From: Salvelinus alpinus
Taxonomy: Eukaryota > Chordata > Actinopteri > Salmoniformes > Salmonidae
Length of the DNA: 64,000 nt
Assembly: GCF_045679555.1 (NCBI RefSeq)
Contig: NC_092094.1
Location: forward strand, 11,522,819 to 11,586,818
Direction of reading: 5' to 3'
Position 1 is the stretch's first letter. Each line of letters opens with the position of its first letter. The translations under genes and the position numbers were made by a program. The notes under the pieces were generated by a model. The model worked only from the letters and a program-made list of their open reading frames with translations. It searched no databases and was not told the origin of the DNA. Positions 9,642 through 21,278 of this stretch are shown piece after piece.

Positions 9642-10739
9642 TTATTTGGTAGCATTGCCTTTAAATTGTTTAACTTGGGTCAAACGTTTTGGGTAGCCTT
9701 CCACAAGCTTCCCACAATAAGTTGGGTGAATTTTGGCCCATTCCTCCTGACAAAGCTGGTGTAACCGAGTCAGGTTTGTAGGCCTCCTTGCTCGCACACG
9801 CTTTTTCAGTTCTGCCCACAGATTTTCTATGGGATTGAGGCCAGGGCTTTGTGATGGCCAGTCAGGAAGTTAAAGCTTGGTCGCAAATGGGTCTTCCAAA
9901 TGGACAATGACCCCAAGCATACTACCAAAGTTGTGGCAAAATGGTACCTTGACTTTTTTGTCCTTAACTCATTTTGCTACAACTTTGGAAGTATGCTTAG
10001 GGTCATTGTCCATTTGGAAGACCTATTTGCAACAAAGCTTTAACTTCCTGACTTATGTCTTGAGATGTTGCTTCAATATATCCGCATCATTTTTATTCTT
10101 CACGATGCCATCTATTTTGTGAAGTGCACCAGTCCCTCCTGCAGCAAAGCACCCCCACAACATGATGCTGCCACTCTAGTGCTTCATGGTTGGGATGGTG
10201 TTCTTTGGCTTGCAAGCCTCCCCCTTTTTCCTCCAAACATAACAATGGTCATTATGGCCAAACAGTTCTATTTTTGTTTCATCAGACCAGAGGACATTTC
10301 TCCAAAAAGTACGATCTTTGTCCCCATGTGCAGTTGCAAACCGTAGTCTGGCTTTTTTATGGCGGTTTTGGAGCTGGGGCTTCTTCCTTGCTGAGTGGCC
10401 TTTCAGGTTATGACGATATTGGACTTGTTTTACTGTGGATATAGATCATTTTGTACCTGTTTCCTCCAAGATCTTCACAAGGTCCTTTGCTGTTGTTCTG
10501 GGATTGATTTGCACTTTTCGCACCAAAGTACGTTGATCTCTAGGAGACAGAATGCATCTCCTTCCTGAGCGGTATGACGGCTGCGTGGTCCCATGGTGTT
10601 TATACTTGCGTACTATTGTTTGTACAGATGAACGTGGTACCTTCAGGCGTTTGGTTCGTACTTTTGATCAATTTCCAGACTTGTGGAGGTCTACAATTTT
10701 TTTCCTGAGGTCTTGGCTGATTTCTTTTGATTTTCCCAT
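9642..10739 (-). pseudogene. Tc1 transposase pseudogene
   Basis: The start codon is at 10739 reading leftwards, and the product begins [20 protein letters not shown], the usual N-terminal helix-turn-helix of fish Tc1 transposases. The last codons (GNATK, stop at 9642-9644) are recognisable, as is the region encoding the PIENLW-type motif (near 9830). Several frameshifts and an inverted segment in the catalytic DDE region break the frame, so no active enzyme is made. Plus-strand frames over this area (9877-10875) are antisense shadows. Confidence 0.85.
9861..10052. repeat. Inverted duplication inside the Tc1 transposase
   Basis: Arms 9861-9943 and 9970-10052 are 83 bp each and reverse complementary with few mismatches; the spacer is 26 bp. 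The right arm has the orientation expected from the surrounding transposase. The left arm is the extra, flipped copy. Confidence 0.9.
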
Positions 10740-11577
10740 GATGTCAAGCAAAGAGGCACTGAGTTTGAAGGTAGGCCTTGAAATACATCCACAGGTACAC
10801 CTCCATTTGACTCAAATGATGTCAATTAGCCTATCAGAAGCTTCTAAAGCCATGACAGAGGCACAGTCAACTTAGTGTATGTAAACTTATGACTCACTGG
10901 AATTGTGATACAGTGAATTATAAGTGAAATAATCTGTCAGTAAACAGCTGTTGGAAAAATTACTTGTGTCATGCACAAAGTAGATTTCCTATCCGACTTG
11001 CCAAAACTATAGTTTGTTATCAAGAAATTTGTGGAGTGGTTGAAATACTAGTCTTCATGACTCCAGCCTAAGTGTATGTAAACGTCCGACTTCAACTGTA
11101 TATGTCTAGGTTTTCAGCCAGCATGGAACAAAGAGGGAGGGGCGGGAGAAGGGTCGTTCAAAACTCCGATGCAGTTGTCATGTCAACACATCCGTCAGTA
11201 CTGCTGTGAACCGCATCACAAGAGACATGCCAAACGGGAAATTTATTTTAAAAAGATTGACATCATTGATGCAAGTTCAGTGTTGTTTGAGTTGCTTTGT
11301 GAATCACCAAATTAGCTTGAGATGATTTTACAGCAACGCTGCTCACTGCATCCAAGTTGCTTGACATTTCAAAGAGATGCCAGTCAAGGCGAGCTCATCA
11401 ATATAAGCTTCCCGCCTTCTCAGCCTGTTTTTTTTAAACATTCTGGTAGTTTGCCATGAGAGAAAAAGTTTCTACATTTTCGAGCATTTCTATCCAAAAC
11501 AGATATTAGGGGTGATATTTTAGTCACTCAAAACGCTATTTTAGATGTGAATCAGAATGACTGTTCGAGACCTTTAA

Positions 11578-12560
11578 GATGTGAACACTTATTTGAAAAT
11601 CCAAATGCCTAATGTTTAAGTTTTAATGTCCAGGACTTTCTGCTGATTCCACACACACATACAACTAAAAGTACAAACATTGATATACCAAATAATGACA
11701 CATTTCTTCATAACAAGATAGTAAAGAGAGAACTTGGATTGAATGCTTACATTTTCTACATGCATAAAAGGGACCAATGTTGATATGATACTTTTATAGC
11801 CAAATCAAGAATGTATCAAAAAAACTGTGGAACATTTGCATTTCCCTTTGCAACCATTTGAATTGCAAAGGGTTATTTTATCTCAAGAGGCATTGAAGAC
11901 AAGCTGTCTGGCTTGACAAGCTGTCTGCATCAGGAGTTCCAATATAGTACTGGTACACCCTCTCTTCATAAGATTTAGCATATTTATGTTCACATTATCC
12001 TTTATTTTTCCGTATTGTACAATGTTAAAGTTTCTCAACATAACCTAAACAGTTTCCAATTAAATTCAAAACATTTGTTATGTACTGACTATTGTTCTCT
12101 GGTGCTGCTCAAAGTTGAGGTCAAGATTCATCTTAAAATAAGTTAAGAGTACTATGTTTTAACAATGGCGGATCGTTGAGGAGCACACACACACTCTGTA
12201 CCCTTTTACTTACTAGTTATGGATTGGATGACTGCCGGTGTGCAGGACTCATAACTTGGCAGTACATTTCCCAATTGTGAAATCAGGTTTCCATACACAA
12301 TAACTACACACATTCCAGTCTGGTTCAGTGTACTACATAAAACGTACTTGTTGCAAACGTCTCATTTTCAGTTAAAATATTGTAAATTTGAACTTTGAAA
12401 CCAACTCCTGTATTTGTTTTATGTCAATGGTCTTATTTCGAGTAATATGTAGTTAGCACACTTGTAGCCAGGTAAACGTGTGGTATAATTGTGATCATTG
12501 CAAAATGAAATGAGAATAAATTATTGCTTTGTTTTTCTTTAGGAAACCCCTGCAGCACTG
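11578..12560 (+). other. Possible distal 3' UTR of pdzrn3
   Basis: An AT-rich stretch with no recognised repeat, ending in AATAAA at 12515-12520 followed by TTATTGCTTTG and a T-rich run. This looks like a polyadenylation region. If used by pdzrn3, the 3' UTR would be about 4.6 kb, roughly 3.3 kb of it transposon. This is an inference only. Confidence 0.35.
12515..12520 (+). promoter_or_regulatory. Candidate polyadenylation signal
   Basis: Canonical AATAAA followed within 30 bp by a GT/T-rich segment (TTTGTTTTTCTTT). It is the best candidate downstream of the pdzrn3 stop on this strand. AATAAA is common by chance in AT-rich DNA. Confidence 0.35.
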
Positions 12561-12639
12561 TGTTGACTCTGTCCTTCAGTCTAGTTTTCTATTCACAAGA
12601 CACCATATTGCTTCTAACCTAATTATGCTGTTAAAGGGC

Positions 12640-12830
12640 TGCCCCTTTACCTTTGTGGCAAATTTGCTGCAAACTAAATAGTGTGCCACAAAATGTTGCC
12701 AAAAGTTTGCAAACGTTTGCCACTAGTGGTGAATCTGCAGCAAACCTTTGGCACAATAATATTTATTGCCACTAGGGGCAAACCGTTCACCAGAGTTTTT
12801 TTTTTATGACCAATCAGGGGGATTAGAAAT
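12640..12830. repeat. Old interspersed repeat rich in GTTTGCCAC / GCAAA motifs
   Basis: Repeated short words (GTTTGCCA, CAGCAAAC, GCAAACGTTTGCC) resemble those in 31660-31940, suggesting a diverged shared family. No ends were recognised. Confidence 0.4.
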
Positions 12831-13398
12831 ATCTGTTGGAAAATGGAAACCAATCTGTCTAGCTAGCTACCTACCTACCAAAGGTGTCCGGTGAGTGTCT
12901 AACTTATTAATTCAACTTCCTAATAAACTTTAACATTTTATTTGCTAAATGAATCCTAGTTAGCAATGTCATGTTTTATGGGATAGAGTGAAACATATTT
13001 TGTTGATACCAGTTTCAATCTGTCAGCACCACTGACTGACTGGCTAGCACTTAACTAGATAACGTTAGCTATCAATTTTTTTGCACAATTCATGTGATAT
13101 GTAGCTAGATAGATAACTAATGATTTGCATTTTAATACCATTATGCATGTCAACTACTTGTCTCTTTCCAGTGATCCTGCCGACCAAGGATGGGTCTGAT
13201 GACCTATTTGGCGTCACAGCTAGCCGATGTCAAGCTAGCAGGGTGTCCTTGAATGCAGCCCGCGACGTGGTTAGCTATTGTGGCTGGCACCGCGGATTTC
13301 CCCGGGTTTGTGGCTGTATACATCCCTGTTGTCTGTTGTTTTCAATCTTCCCCGTGACCTGCCCTGTCTGGAACTGTGAGGAGTAACAGAGTAATCTA
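12831..13398 (+). other. Possible 5' region of the LINE that follows
   Basis: No gene recognised. It directly precedes the LINE ORF1 start at 13413 and could be the LINE 5' UTR. GCTAGC-type words are frequent. Confidence 0.3.
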
Positions 13399-13412
13399 TG
13401 TTGCTAGCTACC

Positions 13413-13850
13413 ATGACAAAGACCAAAGCCAGCGGGAGTACCGTTGAGGACAGTGCTGTCTCTCTATCAGACGTGAAGAATCTTTTAAACAACAAAAAGA
13501 GACCTACAACAAGAACATAGCTTCAAGTATGTTGTCCAAATACTTGTGAATTCTACTAATACTAGAATGGACGACCTGGCCAGAGAGGTCCAGGACCTGA
13601 AGAACAGTTTGCAGTTTTCCCAGGGTCAGCTCAATGAGTTGAAACAGGAGAACGGCAAGATGACAGCAATCTGTAAGTCATTGAGAGAGGACATCAGTTC
13701 TGTATGTGAAACCATGATAAGAATGACCAATAAATCAGACTCTCAGTTCTCAAATCAGATCTCGAGGGACAATGCGGAACAACGTGGTTGTGGATGGAAT
13801 TGCAGAATCTCCACATTAGACCTGGATGTAGTCTGAGTACAAAGTGAGAG
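13413..13850 (+). pseudogene. LINE ORF1, N-terminal part
   Basis: It starts MTKTKASGSTVEDSAVSLSD and stops early in this copy; the reading continues in a neighbouring frame as NSTNTRMDDLAREVQDLKNS. The heptad-rich segment after that (13567-13720) predicts a coiled coil, as in LINE ORF1 RNA-binding proteins, which trimerise through such coils. The frame is then broken by the nested insertion. The downstream half is at 17150-17502. Confidence 0.8.
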
Positions 13851-15002
13851 TAATGATCAAATCAAATGTATTTATATAGCCCTTCTTACATCAGCTGATA
13901 TCTCAAAGTGCTGTACAGAATCCCAGCCTAAAACCCCAATCAGCAAGCAATACAGGTGTAGAAGCACTGTGGCTAGGAAAAACTCCCTAGAAAGGCCAGA
14001 ACCTAGGAAGAAACCTAGTGAGGAACCAGGCTATGAGGGGTGGCCAGTCCTCTTCTGGCTGTGCCGGGTGGAGATTATAACAGAACATGGCCAAGATGTT
14101 CAAATGTTCATAAATGACCAGCATGGTCAAATAATAATTATCACAGTAGTTGTCGAGGGTGCAGCAAGTCAGCACCTCGGGAGTAAATGTCAGTTGGCTT
14201 TTCATAGCCGATCATTAAGAGTATCTCTACCGCTCCTGTTGTCTCTAGAGAGTTGAAAACAGCAGGTCTGGGACAGGTAGCACGTCCGGTGAACAGGTCA
14301 GGGTTCCATAGCCGCAGGCAGAACAGTTGAAACTGGAGCAGCAGCACGGCCAGGTGGACTGGGGACAGCAAGGAGTCATCATGCCAGGTAGTCCTGAGGC
14401 ATGGTCCTCGGGCTCAGGTTCTCCGAAAGAGAGGAAGAGAGAATTAGAGAGAGCATACTTAAATTCACACAGGACACCGGATAAGACAGGGGAAGTACTC
14501 CATATATAACAAACTGACCCTAGCCCCCCGACACATAAACTACTGCAGCATAAATACTGGAGGCTGAGACAGGAGGGGTCAGGAGACACTGTGGCCCCAT
14601 CCGATGATACCCCCGGACAGGGCCAAACAGGAAGGATATAACCCCACCCACTTTGCCAAAGCACAGCCCCCACACCACTAGAGGCATATGTTCAACCACC
14701 AACTTACCATCCTGAGACAAGGCCGAGTATAGCCCACAAAGATCTCCGCCACGGCACAACCCAAGGGGGGACGCCAACCCAGACAGGAAGATCACGTCAG
14801 TGACTCAACCCACTCAAGTGACCCACCCCTCCTAGGGATGGCATGAAAGAGCACCAGTAAGCCAGTGACTCAGCCCCTGTAATAGGGTTAGAGGCAGAGA
14901 ATCCCAGTGAAGAGAGGGGAACCGGCCAGGCAGAGACAGCAAGGACGGTTCGTTGCTCCAGAGCCTTTCCGTTCACCTTCACACTCCTGGGCCAGACTAC
15001 AC

Positions 15003-15389
15003 TCAATCATATAACCCACTGAAGAGATGAGTCTTCAGTAAAGACTTAAAGGTTGAGACCGAGTCTACGTCTCTCACATGGGTAGGCAGATCATTCCATA
15101 AAAATGGAGCTCTATAGGAGAAAGCCCTGCCTCCAGCTGTTTGCTTAGAAATTCTAGGGACAATTAGGAGGCCTGCGTCTTGTGACCGTAGCGTACGTGT
15201 AGGTATGTACGGCAGGACCAAATCGGAAAGATAGGTAGTAGCAAGCCCATGTAATGCTTTGTAGGTTAGCAGTAAAACCTTGAAATCAGCCCTTGCCTTA
15301 ACAGGAAGCCAGTGTAGGGAGGCTAGCACTGGAGTAATATGATAAAATCTTTTGGTTCTAGTCAGGATTCTCGCAGCCGTATTTAGCAC
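15003..15389 (-). pseudogene. L2-like LINE ORF2, C-terminal part
   Basis: A 128-codon frame with LNTAARILTRTKRFYHITPV and HWLPVKARADFKVLLLTYKA, the conserved post-RT segment of fish L2-type ORF2 proteins. It lies downstream of the RT piece at 15477-16181, in another frame, with roughly 90 bp between. Confidence 0.8.
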
Positions 15390-15476
15390 TAACTGCAGCT
15401 TATTTAGTGCTTTATCCGGGTAGCCGGAAAGTAGAGCATTGCAGTAGTCTAACCTAGAAGTAACAAAAGCATGGAT

Positions 15477-16181
<705 letters not shown>

Positions 16182-16283
16182 AAGTGCAGTCTCAGTGCTA
16201 TGATGGGGTCTAAACCAGACTGAAGCATTTCGTATACATTGTTTGTCTTCAGGAAGGCAGTGAGTTGCTGCGCAACAGCTTTT

Positions 16284-17150
16284 TCAAAAAAAATTGAGAG
16301 AAATGGAAGATTCAATATAGGCCGATAGTTTTATATTTTCTGGGTCAAGGTTTGGCTTTTTCAAGAGAGGCTTTATTACTGCCACTTTTAGTGAGTTTGG
16401 TACACATCCGGTGGATAGAGAGCCGTTTATTATGTTCAACATAGGAGGGCCAAGCACAGGAAGCAGCTCTTTCAGTAGTTTAGTTGGAATAGGGTCCAGT
16501 ATGCAGCTTGAAGGTTTAGAGGTCATGATTATTTTCATCATTGTGTCAAGAATAATATAGTACTAAAACACTTAAGTGTCTCTCTTGATCCTAGGTCCTG
16601 GCAGAGTTGTGGAGACTCAGGACAACTGAGCTTTGGAGGAATACGCATATTTAAAGAAGAGTCCGTAATTTGCTTTCTAATGATCATGATCTTTTCCTCA
16701 AAGAAGTTCATGAATTTATTATTGCTGAAGTGAAAGCCATCCTCTCTTGGGGAATGCTGCTTTTTAGTTAGCTTTGCGACAGTATCAATAATACATTTCG
16801 GATTGTTCTTATTTTCCTCAATTAAGTTGGAAAAATAGGATGATACTGCACGGTACTGTCTTTCCAAGCTAGTCGGAAGACTTCCAGTTTGGTGTGGCGC
16901 CATTTCCGTTCCAGTTTTCTGGAAGCTTGCGTCAGAGCTCGGGTATTTTCTGTATACCAGGGAGCTAGTTTCTTATGACAAATGTTTTTAGTTTTTAGGG
17001 GTGCAACTGCATCTAGGGTATTGCGCAATGTTAAATTGAGTTCCTCAGTTAGGTGGTTAACTGATTTTTGTCCTCTGACGTCCTTGGGTAGGCAAAGGGA
17101 GTCTGGAAGGGCATCAAGGAATCTTTGTGTTGTCTGAGAATTTATAGCAC
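16284..17150 (-). pseudogene. L2-like LINE ORF2, region before the RT palm
   Basis: Three overlapping frames (from 17150 down to 16284) carry KKLAPWYTENTRALTQASRK, then SRETLKCFST..., then SSCILDPIPTKLLKELLPVL. Together they correspond to the linker and RT fingers of an L2-type ORF2 split by two frameshifts. The N-terminal residues of the 17202 frame belong to the other LINE and not to this one. Confidence 0.75.
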
Positions 17151-17502
17151 GACTGAGAAATTGAAGATGGACCACAGAAAGATTGAGGTGGAGCGTGCTC
17201 ACAGGACTGGAAAACCCACCACCGGCCCAGGTGACAGGCCCAGGCCAATAGCGGTCAAGTTCCTGAGGTTCATGGACAAGGTAGCTGTTCTAGGAAGAGC
17301 CAAGAACTTGAGAGGAACGTATATCTTCCTCAACAAGGACTATCCTGAAGCTGTGCGCCAGAAGAGGAAAGAACTGACCCCAGCCATGAAAGCTGCCAGA
17401 GCGCGTGTGGACATTGCTTACATCCGCTATGACAGGCTCATTGTCTACCCTCTTTCCCAGAAGCCTGGAAGGGATGAGAGAGCCAAGCCCATGGGTTCGT
17501 AG
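17150..17502 (+). pseudogene. LINE ORF1, C-terminal part
   Basis: The frame KLKMDHRKIEVERAHRTGKP... RPRPIAVKFLRFMDK... RKELTPAMKAARARVDIAYI ... stop at 17500-17502 resembles the RRM-like and C-terminal RNA-binding domains of L1-type ORF1 proteins. Its first residues complete the half cut off at 13850. It is intact for about 117 codons but has no start of its own. Confidence 0.85.
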
Positions 17503-17589
17503 CTTCAACCCCACAACGCACACACACACACCAATTGATTAATGGACTGCTGAATGTATATTTTTTTCTCTTGCTTTGTTTGCTCTTTT

Positions 17590-18403
17590 CAGTATTATGT
17601 CTATCTCTGATAAGCTACCCAGGTAAGGCCTGAAAATAGCCCATAATAATATATGTAGCTTTGGAAATAAGGTTAATGAAATCAATAACTTGCTAACATT
17701 AATATATTAGCCATTTCTGAGACTCACTTAGATAATTCATTTGATGATACAGCAGTAGCGATACAAGGATATAACATCTATAGAAGAGACAGGAATGCTT
17801 ATGGGGGAGGTGTTGCTGTATATATTCAGAGCATATTGCTGTAATGCTTAGAGAAGATCTTAAGTCAAGTGTTATTGAAGTGTTGTGGTTGCAGGTTCGC
17901 TTGGCACATCTGAAGCCTTTTCTTATGGGGTGTTGCTATAGGCCACCAAGTGCTAACAGTCAGTATCTAAATAATATGTGTGTGACATGCTTGATAGTGT
18001 ATGTGATGTAAACAGAGAGGTCTACTTTCTTGGGGACCTGAATATTGACTGGTTTTCATCAAGCCGTACGCTCAAGAGGAAGCTTCTTACTGTTACCATT
18101 GCCTGTAATCTGGTTCAGGTTATTAATCAACCTACCAGGGTGTTAACAAACACTACAGGAACAAGATCATCCTCATGTATCGATCACATTTTTACTAATA
18201 ATGTAGAACTTTGTTCTAAAGCTGTATCTGTACCCATTGGATGCAGTGATCACAATATAGTGGCTATATCCAGGAAAGCCAAAGTTCCAACAGCTGGGCC
18301 TAAAATAGTGTATAAGAGATCATACAAAAGATTTTGCTGTGACTCTTATGTGGATGATGTTAAAAATATTTGTTGGTCTGGTGTGATTAATGAGGAGCAT
18401 TAA
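17590..18403 (+). pseudogene. LINE ORF2, endonuclease domain remnant
   Basis: Broken frames contain ISETHLDNSFDDTA, YRRDRNAYGGGVAVYIQ, CCYRPPSANSQYL, FLGDLNIDWF and CSDHNIVAI. These match apurinic endonuclease motifs (catalytic Glu of SETH; the GDLN Asp/Asn; the terminal SDH). It nicks target DNA in active LINEs. Stops occur, for example just after QSILL near 17840, so it is inactive. Confidence 0.85.
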
Positions 18404-18784
18404 TCTGATTGGCTTACTTACTTCAAATTGAGAAATTATGTGATTAAACTCAACAAAAAGAAGAATAAACTTTATTATGAAGCAAATATCAATGATATAA
18501 AGAATGATGGAAAACATTTTTGGAGTACTTTAAATGAAATTATGGACAGAAAGACCAATTGAAATCCATCTTTCATCGAATCATATGGCTTATTCATCAC
18601 AAAACCATTTGATGTTGCCAATTATTTTAATGATTATTTAATTGGCAAAGTGGGCAAACTTAGGCAGGAAATGCCAACAATGAACAGTGAGCATTTGTAT
18701 TCATGAATAAAAAAACAAATAATGAAAGAAAAGCATTGCAAGTTAGAATTTTGTAAAGTTAGTGTGGGAGAGGTGTAAAAATTA

Positions 18785-19874
18785 TTGTTATCGATCAATA
18801 ATGACATACCTCCTGGCATTGACAACTTAGATGGAAAGCTACTGAGGATGGTAGCTGACTATATAGCCACTCCTATCTGTCAGATCTTTAGTCTGAGCCT
18901 AGAGGAAAGTCTTTGTCCTCAGGCCTGGAGGGAAGCCAAAGTAATTCCGCTACCCAAGAGTGGTAAAGAGGCCTTTACTGGTTCTAACAGCAGACCTATA
19001 AGCTTGCTGCCAGTTCTTAGCAAACTGTTGGGATTTTTTTTTGTTGACCAAATACAATGCCATTTCTCTGTAAAAATATTAACAACAGACTTTCAGAATG
19101 CTTATAGAGAAGGGCACTCAACATGTACTGCACTGACACAAATGACTGATGATTGGTTGAAAGAAATTGATAATAAGAAGATTGTGGGAGCTGTACTGTT
19201 AGATTTCAGTGCAGCCTTTGATATTATTGACCATAATATTGACATTATTGACCATTGTTGAAAAAACATATGTGTTTTGGCTTTTCAACCTCTGCCATAT
19301 TGTGGATTCAGAGCTATCTATCTCATAGAATTCAAAGGGTTTACTTTAATGGAAGCTTCTCTAATGTCAAACATGTAAAGTGTGGTGTACCGCAGGGCAG
19401 CTCTCTAGGCTCTCTACTCTTTTCTATTTTTACCAATGACCTGCCACTGGCATTAAACACAGCATGTGGGTCCATGTATGCTGATTATTCAACCATATAC
19501 GCATCAGCAACCATAGCTAATGAAGTCACTGAAACCCTTAACCTCTCTGGGGTAGGTGGGACGCAATCGTCCCACCTGTTTTGGAATGGGTGGCCAGTAA
19601 TAAACTGGTGATGTACATCTCTAAAACTAAGAGCATTGTATTTGGTACAAATCATTCCTTAAGTTCTAGACCTCAGCTGAATCTGGTAATGAATGGTGTG
19701 GCTGTTGAACAAGTTGAGGAGACTACATTTATTGGCATTACCTTAGATTGTAAACTGTCATGGTCAAAACATATAGATTCATTGGTTTTAAAGATGAGGC
19801 CGTATAAAGGAGAAGCTCTGCTTTTTTTGACAGCACACTCCAAAAAGAAAGTTCTGCAGGCTAGTTTTGTCTAA
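18785..19874 (+). pseudogene. LINE ORF2, reverse transcriptase remnant
   Basis: Three frames in sequence: 18785-19261 with motif A (LLDFSAAFDIIDH), 19255-19611 with VPQGSSLGSLLF and MYADYSTIY, and 19581-19874 with SKTKSIVFGTNHS and the thumb. The catalytic YADD reads YADY here, a substitution expected to kill activity. A foreign 40-bp palindromic insert lies at about 19541-19580. Confidence 0.87.
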
Positions 19875-19998
19875 TCTTGATTATAGACCAGTCGTGTGGT
19901 CCAGTGCTGCAAGGAAATACCTAGTTAAGCTGCAGCTGGCCTAGAACAGAGCGGCAGGTTCTGCTCTTCATTGTAATCAGAGGGCTGATATAAATACG

Positions 19999-20334
19999 AT
20001 GCATGTCAGTCTCTCTTGGCTAAGAGTTGAGGAGAGACTGACTGCATCACTTCTTCTTTTTATAAGAAACATTACGGTGTTGAAAATCCCAAATAGTTTG
20101 CATAGTCAACTTACACACAGCTCTGACACACACACTTATCCCACCAGACATGCCACCAGGGGTCTTTTCACAGTCCCCAAATCCAGAACAAATTCAAGAA
20201 AGCGTACAGTATTATATAGAGCCCTTATTGCATGGAACTTCCTTCCATCTCATATTGCTCAAATAAACAACAAACCTGGTTTCAAAACACAGATAAAGCA
20301 ACTCCTTACGGCACAACACCTCTCCCCTACTTGA
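19999..20334 (+). pseudogene. LINE ORF2, C-terminal end
   Basis: The frame VSLSWLRVEERLTASLLLFI ... THTYPTRHATRGLFTVPKS ... ends at a stop at 20332-20334, close to the start of the 3' UTR. The same segment recurs in the satellite-embedded copies at 34313-34568 and 35790-36045, where it is shorter. Confidence 0.85.
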
Positions 20335-20530
20335 CCTAGATAGTTTGTGTGTCTGCATTGATATGTAGGCTACATGCGCCTTTAATTTTTTAAAATCTGT
20401 TCTTGTCTATTGATGTTCTGTGTTATGTCATTCTGTATTATATTTTATGTTTTGTGTGGACCCCAGGAAGAGTAGCTGCTGCTTTTGAAACAGCTAATGG
20501 GGATCTCAATAAAATAACAAATAACAAATA

Positions 20531-21045
20531 GGCTAGTGTCACGGTTCAGTAGCATGTTCGCTAGCACAACAGCTAAGGTAGGTAATATGAGTTTATTTGA
20601 CATCAAAGCAAAACTAACAGGTGCATTGGGAGGAGGAAGCATCAACACTCTGGAAAACTGTTTGTGGTGACCCCAGTGTATTGTCTTCAATATTGATAAG
20701 GTGCGTCAATGCATGTATTATTCTCATAAATGTAGCCCATACATTCTTTCTTTGTAACAATTAGATCTTTCATTGATTTAAACTAGTAGCTAACTCATCT
20801 TCATCATGTGTTGTTCCTTCTCTCTTTCTAGAAACAATCAGTTACAAGGCAAAAAGACAGACGGAGGCCTTCAATCAAACTGAGGACAGAGAAATATGTA
20901 TGAACCAGACAGGTCAAGGCTTCTTGCATGCATAGCTTTGAGATGTAAGTTACACTCTAAAATATGTTAGGTTGTTTGGATGACCCAATTGCTGGGTTGC
21001 AGTTATTGAGTCAATATTGGGTTGTTGGTGCTGGGTTATTTTGTA
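20531..21045. other. Unassigned sequence
   Basis: No gene. Near 20965-21040 there are repeated words GCTGGGTT / TTGGGTTG, which look like the flank of an older repeat interrupted by the next SINE. Confidence 0.35.
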
Positions 21046-21278
21046 TTTATTAACCTTTATTTAACTAGACAAGTCAGTTAAGAACAAATTCTTATTTACA
21101 ATGATGGCCTACCCTGGTCAAACCCAAACCCGGACGATGCTGGGCCAATTGTGCGCTGCCCTATGGGATTCCCAATCACGGCCGGTTGTGATACAGCCTG
21201 GAATCGATCCAAGGTCTGTAGTGATGCCTCTAGCACTGAGATGCAGTGCCTTAGACCGCTGTGCCACTTGGGAGCCAT
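21046..21278 (-). mobile_element. tRNA-Leu-like SINE, near full length
   Basis: Reverse-strand head GGCTCCCAAGTGGCACAGCG, then GGTCTAAGGCACTGCATCTC, a B-box-like TGGATCGATTCCAGG, and the 3' tail AACTGACTTGTCTAGTTAAA. The plus strand shows TTTAACTAGACAAGTCAGTT at the left end. Confidence 0.85.

Larger units (their letters stand above)
9415..11098 (-). mobile_element. Tc1-like DNA transposon
   Basis: It has inverted ends starting CAGTTGAAGTCGGAAGTTTA at the left and, on the reverse strand, CAGTTGAAGTCGGACGTTTA at the right. TA dinucleotides at 9413-9414 and 11099-11100 are the Tc1/mariner target duplication. The transposase gene runs on the minus strand and is dead (see separate entry). Length 1684 bp is slightly above the usual 1.6 kb for salmonid Tc1 elements, partly because of an internal inverted duplication at 9861-10052. 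Confidence 0.93.
9009..11573. mobile_element. Second TTAA-flanked element, interrupted by a Tc1 transposon
   Basis: Inverted ends AAGGTCATGAACAGTCA (left, with preceding TTA) and, on the reverse strand, AAGGTCTCGAACAGTCA (right) match at most positions. TTAA flanks are 9005-9008 and 11574-11577. Without the Tc1 insert (9415-11098) the element is about 880 bp. No transposase frame is seen. Its left TTAA is also the right TTAA of the preceding element, so the two share one boundary. Confidence 0.7.

Noticed and set aside
9877..10875. Plus-strand frames in the Tc1 element
   Set aside because: Antisense of the transposase; the real gene is on the minus strand.
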